Assembly: GCF_030010625.1 (NCBI RefSeq)
Contig: NZ_JASCXN010000002.1
Coordinates: forward strand, 186,001 to 250,000
Length of the DNA: 64,000 nt
Direction of reading: 5' to 3'
DNA from: Streptomyces sp. CC208A
GTDB lineage: Bacteria > Actinomycetota > Actinomycetes > Streptomycetales > Streptomycetaceae
Each line of letters begins with the position of its first letter. Positions within the stretch are counted from its first letter, which is position 1. The notes below the pieces were generated by a model that was not told the origin of the DNA, ran no database searches, and was given only the letters and a program-made list of their open reading frames with translations. Shown here in pieces: positions 17,213 to 27,700 of the stretch. Made by a program: the position numbers and the translations under genes.

Positions 17213-18976
17213 TCAGCGGTGGCGTGTGCCGCGGCGGGGCGTGGTGGTGGCGGTGACGGCCAGGACGGAGAGGAGGATCAGGGCGCAGGCCGGGGCGAGC
17301 GCGGTCCAGGGGGCGAGTTCGGCGTAGGGCTGGTTCTCGGAGAGCAGGCGTCCCCACTCGGGGGCGGGCGGTTGTTCGCCGAGACCGAGGAAGCCGAGGG
17401 AGGCCAGGACGAGGACGGTGGTGGGCAGGCGGAGCAGGGCGTTGCGCAGGAGCGGGGCACCGAGCGCGGGGAGCAGGTGGCGGCGGAGGATGTGGAGCCG
17501 CCCTGCGCCGAGGGAGCGCGCGGCGGCGATGTGACCACCGGCTCGTTCCTGTTCGAGCAGGGCTGCGGTCTGCGCCGCGTACGGGCTCCAGCCGACCGCA
17601 CAGACGGCGAGCGCGGCTCCCCACAGGGAGGGGCCGGTGGCCGCTGTCACGAGGAGGCCGGCGAGGACGGCGGGCATGGTCGCGACGACGTCGGTGAGGC
17701 CCGCGCCGGCGCGGGAGGCGAGGCCGAGGAGGAGGCCGGTGAGGGCGCCGGCCGCAGTGACGGCGAGGGCGACGGCCGTGGTGCGCAGGGCGCCGTGGCC
17801 CAGGCGGGCGAGGAGGTCGCGGCCGAGGGAGTCGGTGCCGAGCGGGTGGGCGGGGGAGGGCGGGAGCAGGCGGGCGGCCGTGTCGACGTGCAGGGGGTCG
17901 CGCAGCAGCCCGGTGACGACGAGGGCGAGCAGGGCGAGCCCGCAGCCGATGGCGGTGAGGCGCCGGGCGCGTCCCGCCGACAGCTCGGGCCGGGGGAGCG
18001 AGGGCAGGGCGCCGTCACGCAGGGCGCGGCCGAGAAGCGCGCGGCGCAGGGCCTGGACGAGGAGGCCGGCGGTGGTGCCGAGCAGGACGAGGGCGAGGGT
18101 CGCGGTCTGCAGAGGCGGCAGGTCCTGGGCGATGGCGGCGTCCAGGGCGAGACGGCCGAGCCCGGGGATGTTGAAGATGCGTTCCACGGCGACGGCGCCG
18201 CCGACGAGGGCGACGACGGTGGGCAGGAGTTGGGGAAGGACGCCGGGCAGGGCGCGACGCAGCGCGTGGCGGGCGGTGTGCCGGGGCGGGAATCCGACGG
18301 CGTGCCAGGTCTTGGCCCAGGGTTCGTGGAGGGCGGCGGGCAGGGCCTGGTCGAGGAGGCCGCCGATCATCGCCCCCGACGGAACGCCCAGCGCGAGGGC
18401 GGGCAGCACCATCGACGCCGGGCCCTCCCAGCCGCCCGAGGGGAACCAGCCCAGCCACACCCCGCCGGCCAGGGAGAGGAGGGAGGCGAGGAGGAACTTG
18501 GGCAGCGCCGCCAGAACCGCCGCCCCGGTACCCGTGCGTTCCCGGCGCAGCCGTCGGCGTGCCCCGAGGCGGAGCGTGCGTGCGCAGACGGCCGCGGCGA
18601 CGAGGCCGGTGACGAGCAGCGCGCCCAGCATGAGCGTGACGGAGACGCCGAGGGCCGCCGTCACCTGGGGCAGGACGGGCTCTCCGGACACCCACGACGT
18701 GCCGGCGTCGCCGTGCGGCAGCCCACCCAGCCAGTCGGCGAGGTGGGTGAAGGGGCCGTCGGCGAGGCCGAGTTCCTCGCGTACGGCGGCGAGTTCGGCC
18801 GGAGTGGGATCCTGGTCGGCGGAGCGGGCGCGCAGGACGGTCAGCGCGGGGTCGGTCCGGGACAGCCAGGGCAGCAGGGCCACGGTTGTCAGGAGCGCGG
18901 CTCCCGCGCCGGCGCGGCCGGCGCCCGCCACCCAGCGTGCCGGGCGGGCGGGCGCGGTGCCGTGAGCGCTGCTCAT
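17213..18976 (-). CDS. Fused DppB-DppC type ABC transporter permease (peptide/nickel/metallophore class)
   Basis: A 587-residue membrane protein containing both permease subunits that are normally separate. The DppB-like half (about 1-300) includes VTLMLGALLVTGLVAAAVCA and the EAA-like end GGAVAVERIFNIPGLGRLALDAAIAQD, a DppB signature. The DppC-like half (about 310-587) includes HPLGTDSLGRDLLARL, typical of DppC, and the loop AARSLGAGRLHILRRHLLPALG. The ATG at 18976 lies 5 bases after the stop of the substrate-binding protein, so the two form one operon. No ATPase gene follows; the next 500 bases look non-coding. The upstream iron box suggests metal-chelate or siderophore cargo. Fusion is direct observation; cargo is inference. 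Confidence 0.85.
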   Translation of the reverse strand: MSSAHGTAPARPARWVAGAGRAGAGAALLTTVALLPWLSRTDPALTVLRARSADQDPTPAELAAVREELGLADGPFTHLADWLGGLPHGDAGTSWVSGEPVLPQVTAALGVSVTLMLGALLVTGLVAAAVCARTLRLGARRRLRRERTGTGAAVLAALPKFLLASLLSLAGGVWLGWFPSGGWEGPASMVLPALALGVPSGAMIGGLLDQALPAALHEPWAKTWHAVGFPPRHTARHALRRALPGVLPQLLPTVVALVGGAVAVERIFNIPGLGRLALDAAIAQDLPPLQTATLALVLLGTTAGLLVQALRRALLGRALRDGALPSLPRPELSAGRARRLTAIGCGLALLALVVTGLLRDPLHVDTAARLLPPSPAHPLGTDSLGRDLLARLGHGALRTTAVALAVTAAGALTGLLLGLASRAGAGLTDVVATMPAVLAGLLVTAATGPSLWGAALAVCAVGWSPYAAQTAALLEQERAGGHIAAARSLGAGRLHILRRHLLPALGAPLLRNALLRLPTTVLVLASLGFLGLGEQPPAPEWGRLLSENQPYAELAPWTALAPACALILLSVLAVTATTTPRRGTRHR

Positions 18977-18981
18977 ACCGC

Positions 18982-20505
18982 CTACTCGCGGTGGGTGTCG
19001 AGGGTGATGAGGGCGCGCTCGCGCGGGTCGAGGGTCACGCCTTCGACGCCGGTGGCGATGCCCTGGACGACCTTCTCGTGGACGAGCGGCACGACCGCGT
19101 CGGTGCGCAGGATGTCGGCCTCGGCCCGCATGATCTTCTGCTGCCGCTTCGCCGTGTCGCTCTCCTCTGCGGCGGCGCGGATCGCCCGGTCGACCGAGGC
19201 GTCCTTCAGGGCGGCGATGTTGTAGACGCCGGTGCCGGTGAAGTCGCTGGCGAGGTAGGCGACGGCGTCGCCGGTGTCGAGGAGCGTGACCCGGGAGAAG
19301 ACGAGCGCGTCGTACTTCCCCGCGAGGAGGTCGGCCTCCATCTGCGTGTACTCGCGGACGTCCTGCCGCACTGTGAACCCCGCCTTCTCCAGCTGCTGCT
19401 GGAGGACGGTCGCGGCCTCGGGCAGTTCGGCGCGGTTGGTGTACGTGGCCAGACGCAGGATCTTCCCGGCGGCCTTGGCCTTGACCTGGTCGGGCGTCGC
19501 GGCGGCGGCGCGGCCGGTGACCGCGACCCGCTGGTCGGCGGCCCACGGCACCGCGGGCCCGAAGAGGCCGTGCGCCGGGTCGGCGTAGCCGCTGAAGACG
19601 GAGCCGACGAGGGCGGAGCCGTCCACGGACCGGCGGGCCGCCGCGCGCAGGGCGGGATCGGTGAACAGCCCGTCGCCGGTGTTGAGGATCAGGCTGTCGG
19701 TGCGCACGGACGGCACCTCGTGCCGGGTGCCCTGGTCGAGGAGCTTCGCCTGGGCGGTCGGGATCCACTCGGCGATGTCGACGGTGCCGGAGCGCAGCGC
19801 GTTGGCGCGGGCCGTGCCGTCGGCGATCCACGTCACGTCGATGCCGGTGGACTTCGCCTTGCCGCCCCAGTAGCCGTCGTAGCGGTCGAGGGTGGCCTTG
19901 GTCTTGCCGGTGAGGCTGGTGATCCGGAACGGGCCGGTGCCGGTGCCGACCGGGCTGGTGCTGCCGTCCGCCGCGTACGCCTTCGCCGAGAGGATCGCGA
20001 GGGCGGGGCTCGCGAGCCGGAGCGGCAGGACCGGGTCGGCGCTCTTCGTGGTGAGGCTGACGGTGTCGGCGTCGACGGCGCGGGCGGCGAGCTCCACGTC
20101 GCTGAGGACGCGCGGCTTGGGCGTGACCCGGTTCGCGTGCGCGAGGGCGGTGACGACGGCCTGGGCGGTGACCGGGGTGCCGTCCTGGAAGGTGGCCTTG
20201 CGCAGCTCGAAGGTCCAGGTGGTGGCGGTGTCCCGCTTCCAGGAGGTGGCGAGCGCGGGGGCGGCCGTGCCCTGGGCGTCGAGGGCGGTGAGGCCCTCGG
20301 CGACCGCCAGCTTGCTGAGCAGGGTGGCGTCGTTGCTGTACGGCGAGAGGGCCTTGACCGGCGGCACCGCGAGCGCCACCCGCAGCCGTCCCTCCACATC
20401 CGCCGCCCCACCCCCGCCGGCTCCGCCGGAGCCTTGGGCGAAGCAGCCGGCCAGGAGGGGGGTGAGGGCGAGTGCCGCAAGGAGATGGCGAGGCGTGCTG
20501 CGCAT
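18982..20505 (-). CDS. Extracellular substrate-binding lipoprotein, family 5 (peptide/nickel/metallophore type)
   Basis: A 507-residue SBP_bac_5 (DppA/NikA/CntA-like) protein. The N-terminus MRSTPRHLLAALALTPLLAGC ends in a lipobox (LAGC) and a glycine-rich linker. Family hallmarks include LRVALAVPPVKALSPYSND, TTWTFELRKATFQDGTPVTAQAV and GTGPFRITSLTG. It starts at the ATG 20505 and is first in an operon with the fused permease. The gap upstream carries a DmdR/IdeR-type iron box, so the gene is likely repressed when iron is plentiful. A role in uptake of a metal-chelate is therefore more likely than plain peptide uptake. Confidence 0.87.
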   Translation of the reverse strand: MRSTPRHLLAALALTPLLAGCFAQGSGGAGGGGAADVEGRLRVALAVPPVKALSPYSNDATLLSKLAVAEGLTALDAQGTAAPALATSWKRDTATTWTFELRKATFQDGTPVTAQAVVTALAHANRVTPKPRVLSDVELAARAVDADTVSLTTKSADPVLPLRLASPALAILSAKAYAADGSTSPVGTGTGPFRITSLTGKTKATLDRYDGYWGGKAKSTGIDVTWIADGTARANALRSGTVDIAEWIPTAQAKLLDQGTRHEVPSVRTDSLILNTGDGLFTDPALRAAARRSVDGSALVGSVFSGYADPAHGLFGPAVPWAADQRVAVTGRAAAATPDQVKAKAAGKILRLATYTNRAELPEAATVLQQQLEKAGFTVRQDVREYTQMEADLLAGKYDALVFSRVTLLDTGDAVAYLASDFTGTGVYNIAALKDASVDRAIRAAAEESDTAKRQQKIMRAEADILRTDAVVPLVHEKVVQGIATGVEGVTLDPRERALITLDTHRE

Positions 20506-20582
20506 GGAGACGTCCTGTCAGAGGGGCGTGGGAACGGCCCGGAGCACCGGTGCGGGGGGGGGGTCCAGGAGGCAGCAGCCTA

Positions 20583-20601
20583 TAAGGGTAGGCTTACCAA
20601 A
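20583..20601. promoter_or_regulatory. DmdR/IdeR-type iron box between importer and MFS gene
   Basis: TAAGGGTAGGCTTACCAAA matches 15 of 19 positions of the actinobacterial iron-box consensus TTAGGTTAGGCTCACCTAA. It lies 78 bases upstream of the binding-protein start and 74 bases upstream of the MFS start, so it could control both directions. The match is by eye. Confidence 0.75.
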
Positions 20602-20674
20602 CTTCACCCGGGTGGGTGAATTCTCAACCAATGATCGATCGCCCGGGAACTCCGTACCAGCGAAGGCGCACCGC

Positions 20675-21901
20675 ATGACCCCGCTCGCCCGGCTCCTCGT
20701 GGCCAGTCAGTTCGCGTTCAACGTCGGGTTCTTCGCCGTCCTGCCCTACCTCGCCGACCACCTGGGCGGCACGCTGGGCCTCGGCGGGGCGATGGTCGGG
20801 TTCGTCCTGGGGCTGCGGACCTTCAGTCAACAGGGCCTCTTCGTCGTCGGCGGGGCGCTCACCGACCGGTACGGACCGCGGCCCGTCGTCCTCGTGGGCT
20901 GTGCGCTGCGGGTGGCCGGGTTCGTCTGGCTCGCGTTCGCCGCGAGCCCCTGGAGCGTGGTCGCGGCGGTGGTCGCCGTCGGCTTCGCCGCCGCGCTCTT
21001 CTCGCCCGCCGTCGAGTCCGAGATCGCCCGCGAGGCGCTGCGCGTCGAACGGGCCGGCGGCCACCGCCGTACCCGCACCCTCGCCCGCTTCTCCGCCGGA
21101 GGCCAGGCCGGAGCCCTCCTCGGCCCGGTCCTCGGGGCGCTCCTGCTGTACGGGGGCGGGGCCGCCCACTTCCGCACCGCCTGCCTCGCCGGGGCGGGCG
21201 TCTTCCTCCTCGTCCTGGCGGCGCACGCCCGGCTCATGCCGCACCGCACCGCCCGATCGGAGTCCCGCGAGGAGCGACCGGGCACCTGGCGCACCCTCCT
21301 CGGCGACCGCCGCTTCCTCCTCCTGTCCCTCGCCTACTCCACCTACCTCCTCGCCTACAACCAGCTCTATCTGGCCCTCCCGGCGGAACTCGACCGCGCC
21401 ACCGGCTCCCAGGCGGCCCTCGGCTGGCTCTTCGCCCTCTCCTCCGCCCTGGTCGTCGCCGGCTCCGGACCCGTCGAGAGGCTCGCCGCACGAGCGGACC
21501 GGCCCGCCGCGATCCGCGCGGGACTGCTGTTGATCTCCGCCGCCTTCGCGGCGACCGCCGTCCTGCGTGCCCGGGACGGGATCTGGGGAGCCCTCACGTT
21601 CACCGTCCTGCTGACCCTCGGCCAGATGCTGGTGCTGCCCGCCACCCGCGCCCTCCTCCCCGACCTCGCGGGTGACCGCCGCCTCGGCCTCGCCACCGGC
21701 GCCCTGTCCTCCCTCTCGGGCGTGGTCGTCCTCGCCTTCGGTGCCCCTGTCGGCGCCCTCCTCGAACGCGACGGCCCCGCCCCCTGGCTCCTGCTCTCGG
21801 CGGTTCCGCTCCTCGGTCTCGTCCTCGTCCCGACCCGGGGGCGCGGCTCCGATGCCGCCGCCACGGTGGACGGCGGGGCGCAGGCGTCACCACGACCGTA
21901 A
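20675..21901 (+). CDS. MFS transporter, possible metallophore/siderophore exporter
   Basis: A 408-residue major facilitator with about 12 hydrophobic segments. The loop between segments 2 and 3 reads GGALTDRYGPRPVVLVG, the family motif. The ATG at 20675 begins MTPLARLLVASQFAFNVGFF, a compact first helix. The upstream frame remains open, but ribosome-site spacing and family length favour this start. It is divergent from the importer and shares the iron-box gap. A pairing of a family-5 binding protein with an MFS pump under iron control recalls metallophore systems in which the pump exports and the ABC protein re-imports; no biosynthetic gene is adjacent, so that role is speculative. Confidence 0.82.
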   Translation: MTPLARLLVASQFAFNVGFFAVLPYLADHLGGTLGLGGAMVGFVLGLRTFSQQGLFVVGGALTDRYGPRPVVLVGCALRVAGFVWLAFAASPWSVVAAVVAVGFAAALFSPAVESEIAREALRVERAGGHRRTRTLARFSAGGQAGALLGPVLGALLLYGGGAAHFRTACLAGAGVFLLVLAAHARLMPHRTARSESREERPGTWRTLLGDRRFLLLSLAYSTYLLAYNQLYLALPAELDRATGSQAALGWLFALSSALVVAGSGPVERLAARADRPAAIRAGLLLISAAFAATAVLRARDGIWGALTFTVLLTLGQMLVLPATRALLPDLAGDRRLGLATGALSSLSGVVVLAFGAPVGALLERDGPAPWLLLSAVPLLGLVLVPTRGRGSDAAATVDGGAQASPRP

Positions 21902-21940
21902 CTTACGTTGACCTTCAATCACTTGCGTGATCGTTCCAAG

Positions 21941-22652
21941 GTGCGCCCCGTGCGCGTACTTCTGGTGGAGGACGACGAGTCGGTGGCCCGCTCGCTGCGG
22001 CGCGGTCCGGTCCGCTTCGGGTTCGAGGCCGAACGGGTCGCCACGGGCCACGCGGCGCTCGCCGCCGGGCGGACGTACGACCTGGTCCTGCTGGACCGCG
22101 GACTGCCGGACACCGACGGGCTGGACCTCCGCCGCGAGCCGCACGCACGTGGCGACGGCGTCCCGATCATCGTGATCAGCGCCCGCAGCGACGAGACCGA
22201 CCGGGTCGTCGGCCTCGAACCCGGCGCCGACGACTACGTCTTCAAGCCCTTCGGCGTACGCGAGGTGGTCGCCCGGATCAGGGCGGTGATGCGCCGCGTC
22301 CGGCCCGGGACCCCGCAGGAGACCGCCGGCCCCGACCGCTACGGCCCTCGGCTGACCGTCGACCGCAAGGCGCCCGGGTCCACCTGGACGGCGCCGAGGT
22401 GGCGCTCACGCCCAAGGAGTACGACCTGCTCGCCTTCCTCACCGAGGAGCCGGGCGCGCTGATGTCCCGCGAGCAGACCACGGAGGCGGTCTGGGACGCC
22501 GACTGGTTCGGGCCGGTCAAGACCCTGGACGTCCACGTGGCCGCGCTGCGCCGCAAGCTCGCGGGCGCGATCGCCATCGAGGCGGTGCGCGGGGTCGGCT
22601 TCCGCCTGATCGTCACCGAGGCGGAACACGGTCCCGGGACAAGGGCGCCGTC

Positions 22653-22656
<4 letters not shown>
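21941..22656 (+). pseudogene. Frameshifted OmpR-type response regulator
   Basis: The receiver domain is complete in one frame: VRVLLVEDDESVARSL, the phospho-acceptor region YDLVLLDRGLPDTDG and the KPFGVREVVARIRAVMRR end. After LTVDRKA near 22370 the winged-helix domain continues in another frame (VHLDGAEVALTPKEYDLLAFL, then LDVHVAALRRKL and EAVRGVGFRLI). One base appears to be missing between the codons for KA and the next residue, within GCGCCCGGG. The intact-frame peptide would end without a DNA-binding domain. Either it is a dead gene or there is a single-base error in a G/C run; the truncated kinase that follows favours decay. Confidence 0.82.
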
Positions 22657-23212
<556 letters not shown>

Positions 23213-23336
23213 TGCCGCATCAGGCAAGTTCCGCCCCTGGTGACGAGCCCTGTCCGGTCGGACTTCGTGGCCGGCGACGAGTTTCCCCGCCTGCCTCCGT
23301 CTTACCTGGTGAACACCGAGGAAGCGGAGGCATGGG

Positions 23337-23702
23337 ATGAGCAGGACCACCCACACCACACAGGTGGCCACGGTCGGGATTCGCGTCACCGACCAGCGGA
23401 AGGCCGTCGAGTTCCACGTCGGTGAGCTCGGCTTCGAAGTACGCCGGGACGCGCCCTTCGGCGGCGGGCGCTGGATCGGGGTGGCACCGCCCGGGGCGAC
23501 GACGACTGTCGCGCTCGTTCCCGACGGGGCTCCGGTCGGCATCCGTCTTACGGCACAGGACGTCGACGCCGCCCACGCGGACCTGCACGCACGCGGCGTC
23601 GACGCGGACGCGGAGGCCGTGCGGACGGGGCCCGCGGTGCCGCCCATGTTCGCCGTGCGTGACCCGGACGGCAACGACCTCGTCCTCATCGAAAGCTCGT
23701 GA
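23337..23702 (+). CDS. VOC (glyoxalase/bleomycin-resistance fold) protein
   Basis: A 121-residue single-domain vicinal-oxygen-chelate protein with the paired beta-alpha-beta-beta-beta layout: [30 protein letters not shown] early and [23 protein letters not shown] at the end. Possible metal ligands include the terminal glutamate of VLIES. VOC proteins may isomerise, open rings or sequester drugs; this one cannot be assigned a substrate. The ATG at 23337 has GAGGAAGC upstream. It lies 14 bases before the DUF1905 gene, so the two are probably co-transcribed. Confidence 0.85.
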   Translation: MSRTTHTTQVATVGIRVTDQRKAVEFHVGELGFEVRRDAPFGGGRWIGVAPPGATTTVALVPDGAPVGIRLTAQDVDAAHADLHARGVDADAEAVRTGPAVPPMFAVRDPDGNDLVLIESS

Positions 23703-23715
23703 ACAGGAGACACCC

Positions 23716-23988
23716 GTGAGGGACAAGCAGTTCACCGCGACCCTGCGGAAGAGCCCGGCCAAGGGCGGCTGGACCTACGTCGTGTGGCCCGAGTCGGCAG
23801 AGTTCTTCGGCACCCGCGGCCTGGTGAAGGTCCGGGGCACGATCGACGGTCATCCGTTCGAAAGTTCGTTCATGGCCCTGGGGGACGGCACGCACAAGCT
23901 GCCGGTGAAGGCTGACGTGCGCAAGGCGATCGGCAAGGAGGAAGGGGACACCGTGACCGTCCGCCTGGAGGAACGGGTGGACGCCTGA
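23716..23988 (+). CDS. DUF1905 domain protein
   Basis: A 90-residue protein matching the DUF1905 pattern: [45 protein letters not shown] and [24 protein letters not shown]. The fold is a small beta barrel; its biochemical role is not established. Start at the GTG 23716 with AGGAG 6 bases upstream. It follows the VOC gene closely. Many DUF1905 proteins carry a further YdeI-like C-terminal segment, absent here. Confidence 0.85.
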   Translation: MRDKQFTATLRKSPAKGGWTYVVWPESAEFFGTRGLVKVRGTIDGHPFESSFMALGDGTHKLPVKADVRKAIGKEEGDTVTVRLEERVDA

Positions 23989-24029
23989 CGTCGGAACGAT
24001 TGCCCCTCGCGATGCGGTGCGCCGTCCCG

Positions 24030-24330
24030 GGATCCGCATCGCGATCGTCTGCGACAACCTCTTCCCACCCGATGGCCAAGCGGTGTCAACGGGTCGGCAC
24101 CTGGGCTGCGGCGAACAATGTCGAGATCGCCTCCACCCCCGAGCGACAGTTCCTGGCTGAAACCGGATCGAGGCCCGGTTCACCGCCTGCGCTACTGCGC
24201 CCTCGACGGCACCGACCACTCCAGCCATGAGGAACAGGGCAGCGTGAACCACCGCCGCCCCACCTGGCGAAACCGCCATGCCGACGACCAGCGCCTCCGG
24301 GCCGTTGTCGACGGGGCGAACGTTGCCTGA
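24030..24330 (+). pseudogene. IS630 family transposase remnant (C-terminal half)
   Basis: Pieces of an IS630/Tc1-type DDE transposase can be read across frames: RIAIVCDNL (normally the second catalytic aspartate region), WAAANNVEIA, then NRIEARFTA carrying the last acidic residue, then RLRYCALDGTDHSSHEEQ and WRNRHADDQRLRAVVDGANVA with a TGA at 24330. Frameshifts fall near 24060 and 24140. The N-terminal half and both terminal inverted repeats were not found. It is a dead fossil marking earlier insertion activity. Confidence 0.75.
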
Positions 24331-24779
24331 CGCGGCACCAGGGAGCTTCGCGACACCCAACGGGCAATCCAGCGAATCCAAGCGGTTCATGGCTCACCCG
24401 GGCGTCTTCGGCGTGGTCGGTTGGTCCGATGCCAGGCCGTACCCGGAGCTGGGGCGTGTGCTGCGGCGGTGGGGCCGGGGTTGTCCTGACGGAGGTTGGC
24501 GGAGTCGAGGGTCAGCAACGGAGACAACCGGTAAGTGGGGCTGCGCGAGGCCGACGGTGCCCTGCGTAGTGGAAGCGAGCCGGAGCAGCGGTGGCGTCGG
24601 CCTTCGTGGGCGAGGTTCTGATCGACAAACGCATCAGACGCGTAGGGACGGGCGCACAGTGCGGCATCCACGTCGCCGCCCCTGAGCTCCTCGTCCCGTG
24701 CCCGGGAACCGGCTGGTTCGGCCGTTGTCTGTGCCACCGTTGGACCTGTCGATGGCCGGCGGCGCGAAGGGGGGATGGC
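24331..24779. other. Stretch without a recognisable gene
   Basis: This lies between the IS630 remnant and the CHAT gene. The frame of the CHAT gene stays open back to 24591, but the extra residues are low in familiar motifs and rich in cysteine and tryptophan, so I treat them as untranslated leader. A 45-base element near 24466-24514 resembles one near 16895-16945. Confidence 0.45.
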
Positions 24780-27700
24780 GTGAGACTGTCACGCGAGGTC
24801 ACCGGGTGGGCGTTCCTCGCCGATGTGGAGGGTGTCCGGCATGCCGGCCTGGCCGTCGGCCTGTCCGGCATCAGCCCGTTTTCCACCGGTGGCGGGTCAG
24901 GCGGCAGCCTGTTCACCCGCGCGTACGCGCGGGGCCTCCCGGTGCTCCTCTCACTGGACGAACTGCCGTTCAGCCACCCCCTCTCCCCCCGGTGGCGTGT
25001 CACGCAAGACGAAGAAGGTGTGCTGTCCGTCCTGGACCCCGACGGCGCGCTCTTCGTGCACGACCTCGACGTGGAACGGCCGGCGGGGTGGCGGGAGGCG
25101 GCGGACGCCTCGGGCTCCGTCATGCTGGTCGTGTCCCACGTGCTGCCTGCCACAGACGATCCACTCGGCGCGCTGATCTTCGAAACGCGGCGGGGGAAGG
25201 TGTGTGCCGGCTTTGTGCGCTTCGGTGAGCCCGACCGCGAGGCGGACGACAGGCCGACGGTCACCTTCGTCATCGACCCGGTCGGCGTGCTCATGGAACT
25301 GGCACAGTACGTGCGCGACCGGATCATGTCGCTGGACGAGGCGAAGCGACGGGCGCGCGAAGTGGAGGAGATGCGGCAGGCCCTGGCGGAGCACGGCGCG
25401 ATGTCCGCCGAGGCGATGGTGGATCTGCTGTTCCGGGACGAGTTCCTCGATCACCGCGGCCTGGTGGAGTTCATGTACGTCTACTGGCGACTGGTCGCCG
25501 AGGTCGCCGACGCCTGCGCGATGGAGGCTGCCTGGCGGGCCGCGGCGTTCCGGACCGTCGAGGCGGGCGTCCAGCTGGTGGCGGACCGGTGCGACCGCGC
25601 GGTGTTCGAGGAGGCCGAAGCCTTGGCGGCTCGGCTGATCGACGAACTGAGCGACACCGCCGACCTGGAAGCCGCGCTGCTGGCTGCCGCTCGGTTGCGG
25701 ATGGCCACCAGGGGGCAGGAGGACCTGGCCGCCGACGACTACGCTCGTGAGCCGCTGCTGACCACATGGTCCGCTCGGCTGACCGCGGACCTGTACCGCA
25801 CGTGGTTCACCGAAGAGGAGCCCTTCCAGAAGGAGTCCCATCGGCTGGTGGCAGAAGCGGGACACCTGGTGGTGCGTGCGCTGGAGCTGGATGGTGGGGT
25901 GAGGAGGCCCCGGCTGCTGGCGATACTGGCGCAGATCCTCGCGGACGAGGAGGGAGTCCACCGTGGTGCTGCTCGCGCTGCGCTCTCGGCATGGCACGAC
26001 CCTTCCGCCGACGACGAGCCGGACCTCGCACTGTTCCTCCTCAGGACGGTGGACGGGGTGCCCCCGGAGACGGCCGACCGGCTGCTCACAGGGGTGTTCG
26101 GGACGCCACCGGCCGATTTCGTCGTCGCCCACGGGAGTACGGTGACCGCGAAGGCGATCAGCCAAGGCGTCAACCTGGCCCGGGAACGCGCCGACCGACG
26201 GCTGCTGCGAACCGTGCTGGACTGGGCCGGCCGGCTCGACATCCGGTGGACCTCTGCCCACCGCAGGCAACTGATCGAGGCCAGGCTCCACGTGTTGCCC
26301 GACGATCCGAGCGAATGCCCAGGTCCCCACCAGGCACTGTCGGTGTCGATCCCGGAGTTCTGGACACCGGCGCAGCGATCTGCGGCTCTGCTGCATGCGG
26401 CCGCACACGCCCGCGAACGGGGGCAGCCGGTGTGGGGGCTCACCCTCCTGCGCCAGGCGGGCGACGCCCGGAACGAAGAGGTCCGGCTGCTCACGGCCGA
26501 TCTGTACTACCAGTCGGCGGAGGCGGGCGAGCCGGTCTCCAGCCCTGTCCCGTTCCCATGGGGCTACTACACGTACGCGGCGCTCTCCTACGCCTCGCTC
26601 GGCTTCGAGGAACTGGCCCAAGCGAGCCTGGTGCCGCTTGTGCGGCAGCTGGGCAACCTCCGCGGCGACGAACTCAGGAACGCGCTGTACGCGATCATCG
26701 TGGACGCGCCGAACTTCGACACCATCGGCGCGCCCGAACTCGGCGCGATCCTGCGCGACCTCGTGCACTCGGCGGTCTGGCGGCTCACCGCGGAAAGCGA
26801 GACGCTGCCGATGGGGCTGATACTCGGCCTGCACCAAGCGGGCAAGGGTTCGGAACTGGGCGCGTGGTGGCGCATCGAGGGCCCGCTCGTGCTGCCCGCC
26901 CACATCCAGCACTTCCTCGGCAAGTTGCGCGACTGGGAGGAGCCCACCGCCGCAGGCGGCGCCTTGCCGAACCTGCTGAACGCGGTGGACGCCGACCATC
27001 GTCCTGGCGGCCACGACAACACGCAGATCGCCCGGAACCTGCGGTGGCGCATCTCGTCGTTCATCGACGACGAGCTGCGTCGGCGTTCGACGGCGCTCAT
27101 CGACGACCAGCACATCTGGGCCAAGGTGCCTGATCTGCTGGACGACCGAACGGTGCTGTTGACGTGGTTCCTGCCCGCGGCGGTGAACGGCGCGACCGTG
27201 CTGCTCGCGGTCACCAGGCAGGGCCGGGAGCTCGTGGTGCACCTCGGCGAGGGCGCGGACGGGAACGGCGACCGGCACCCGGACGCGGACCGCGTCGAGG
27301 CGATCCGGACGGAGATCGAACGCGACCCGCTGTTCGGCGACGTGACACCGGAGGGCAGTCGGCTGCTGGAGTCGGCCGGCCTGCCGCTCGGCGGCAGCGA
27401 ACTGTGGGACAACTGGCGCGCCCGGGGCAAGGACCGAATCCTGGCCTGGCCGCACGGCGCTCTGCACTACCTGCCCCTACCGCCGTGCCGCAGGGGCGGC
27501 CGTCTGATCGCCGACGACTGGACGGTCACCACGATCGCCGGCCTCGAAGCCCTGGCACCCGCCGAAGTACCTGCGCGTGAGGGCCGCACCGTCGTACTGG
27601 CCTCCGCTGCCGGGGGTGTTCCCTTCGGTCTGCACGCCGAACCGGCGCTGGAGGAGCATGCGCGGAAGGTCGCCGAGGCGGTAGGCGCTGAAGCCCTCAC

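Noticed and set aside
16796..19225. Plus-strand frame of 809 codons
   Set aside because: Antisense of the fused permease and binding protein, with repetitive glycine/glutamate composition.
24591..24779. N-terminal extension of the CHAT protein by 63 residues
   Set aside because: The extension is cysteine/tryptophan-rich and lacks a ribosome site, while the GTG at 24780 has a strong one.
24951..27467. Minus-strand frame of 838 codons opposite the CHAT gene
   Set aside because: The plus strand carries the CHAT motifs and proper start; the opposite frame is compositional shadow.
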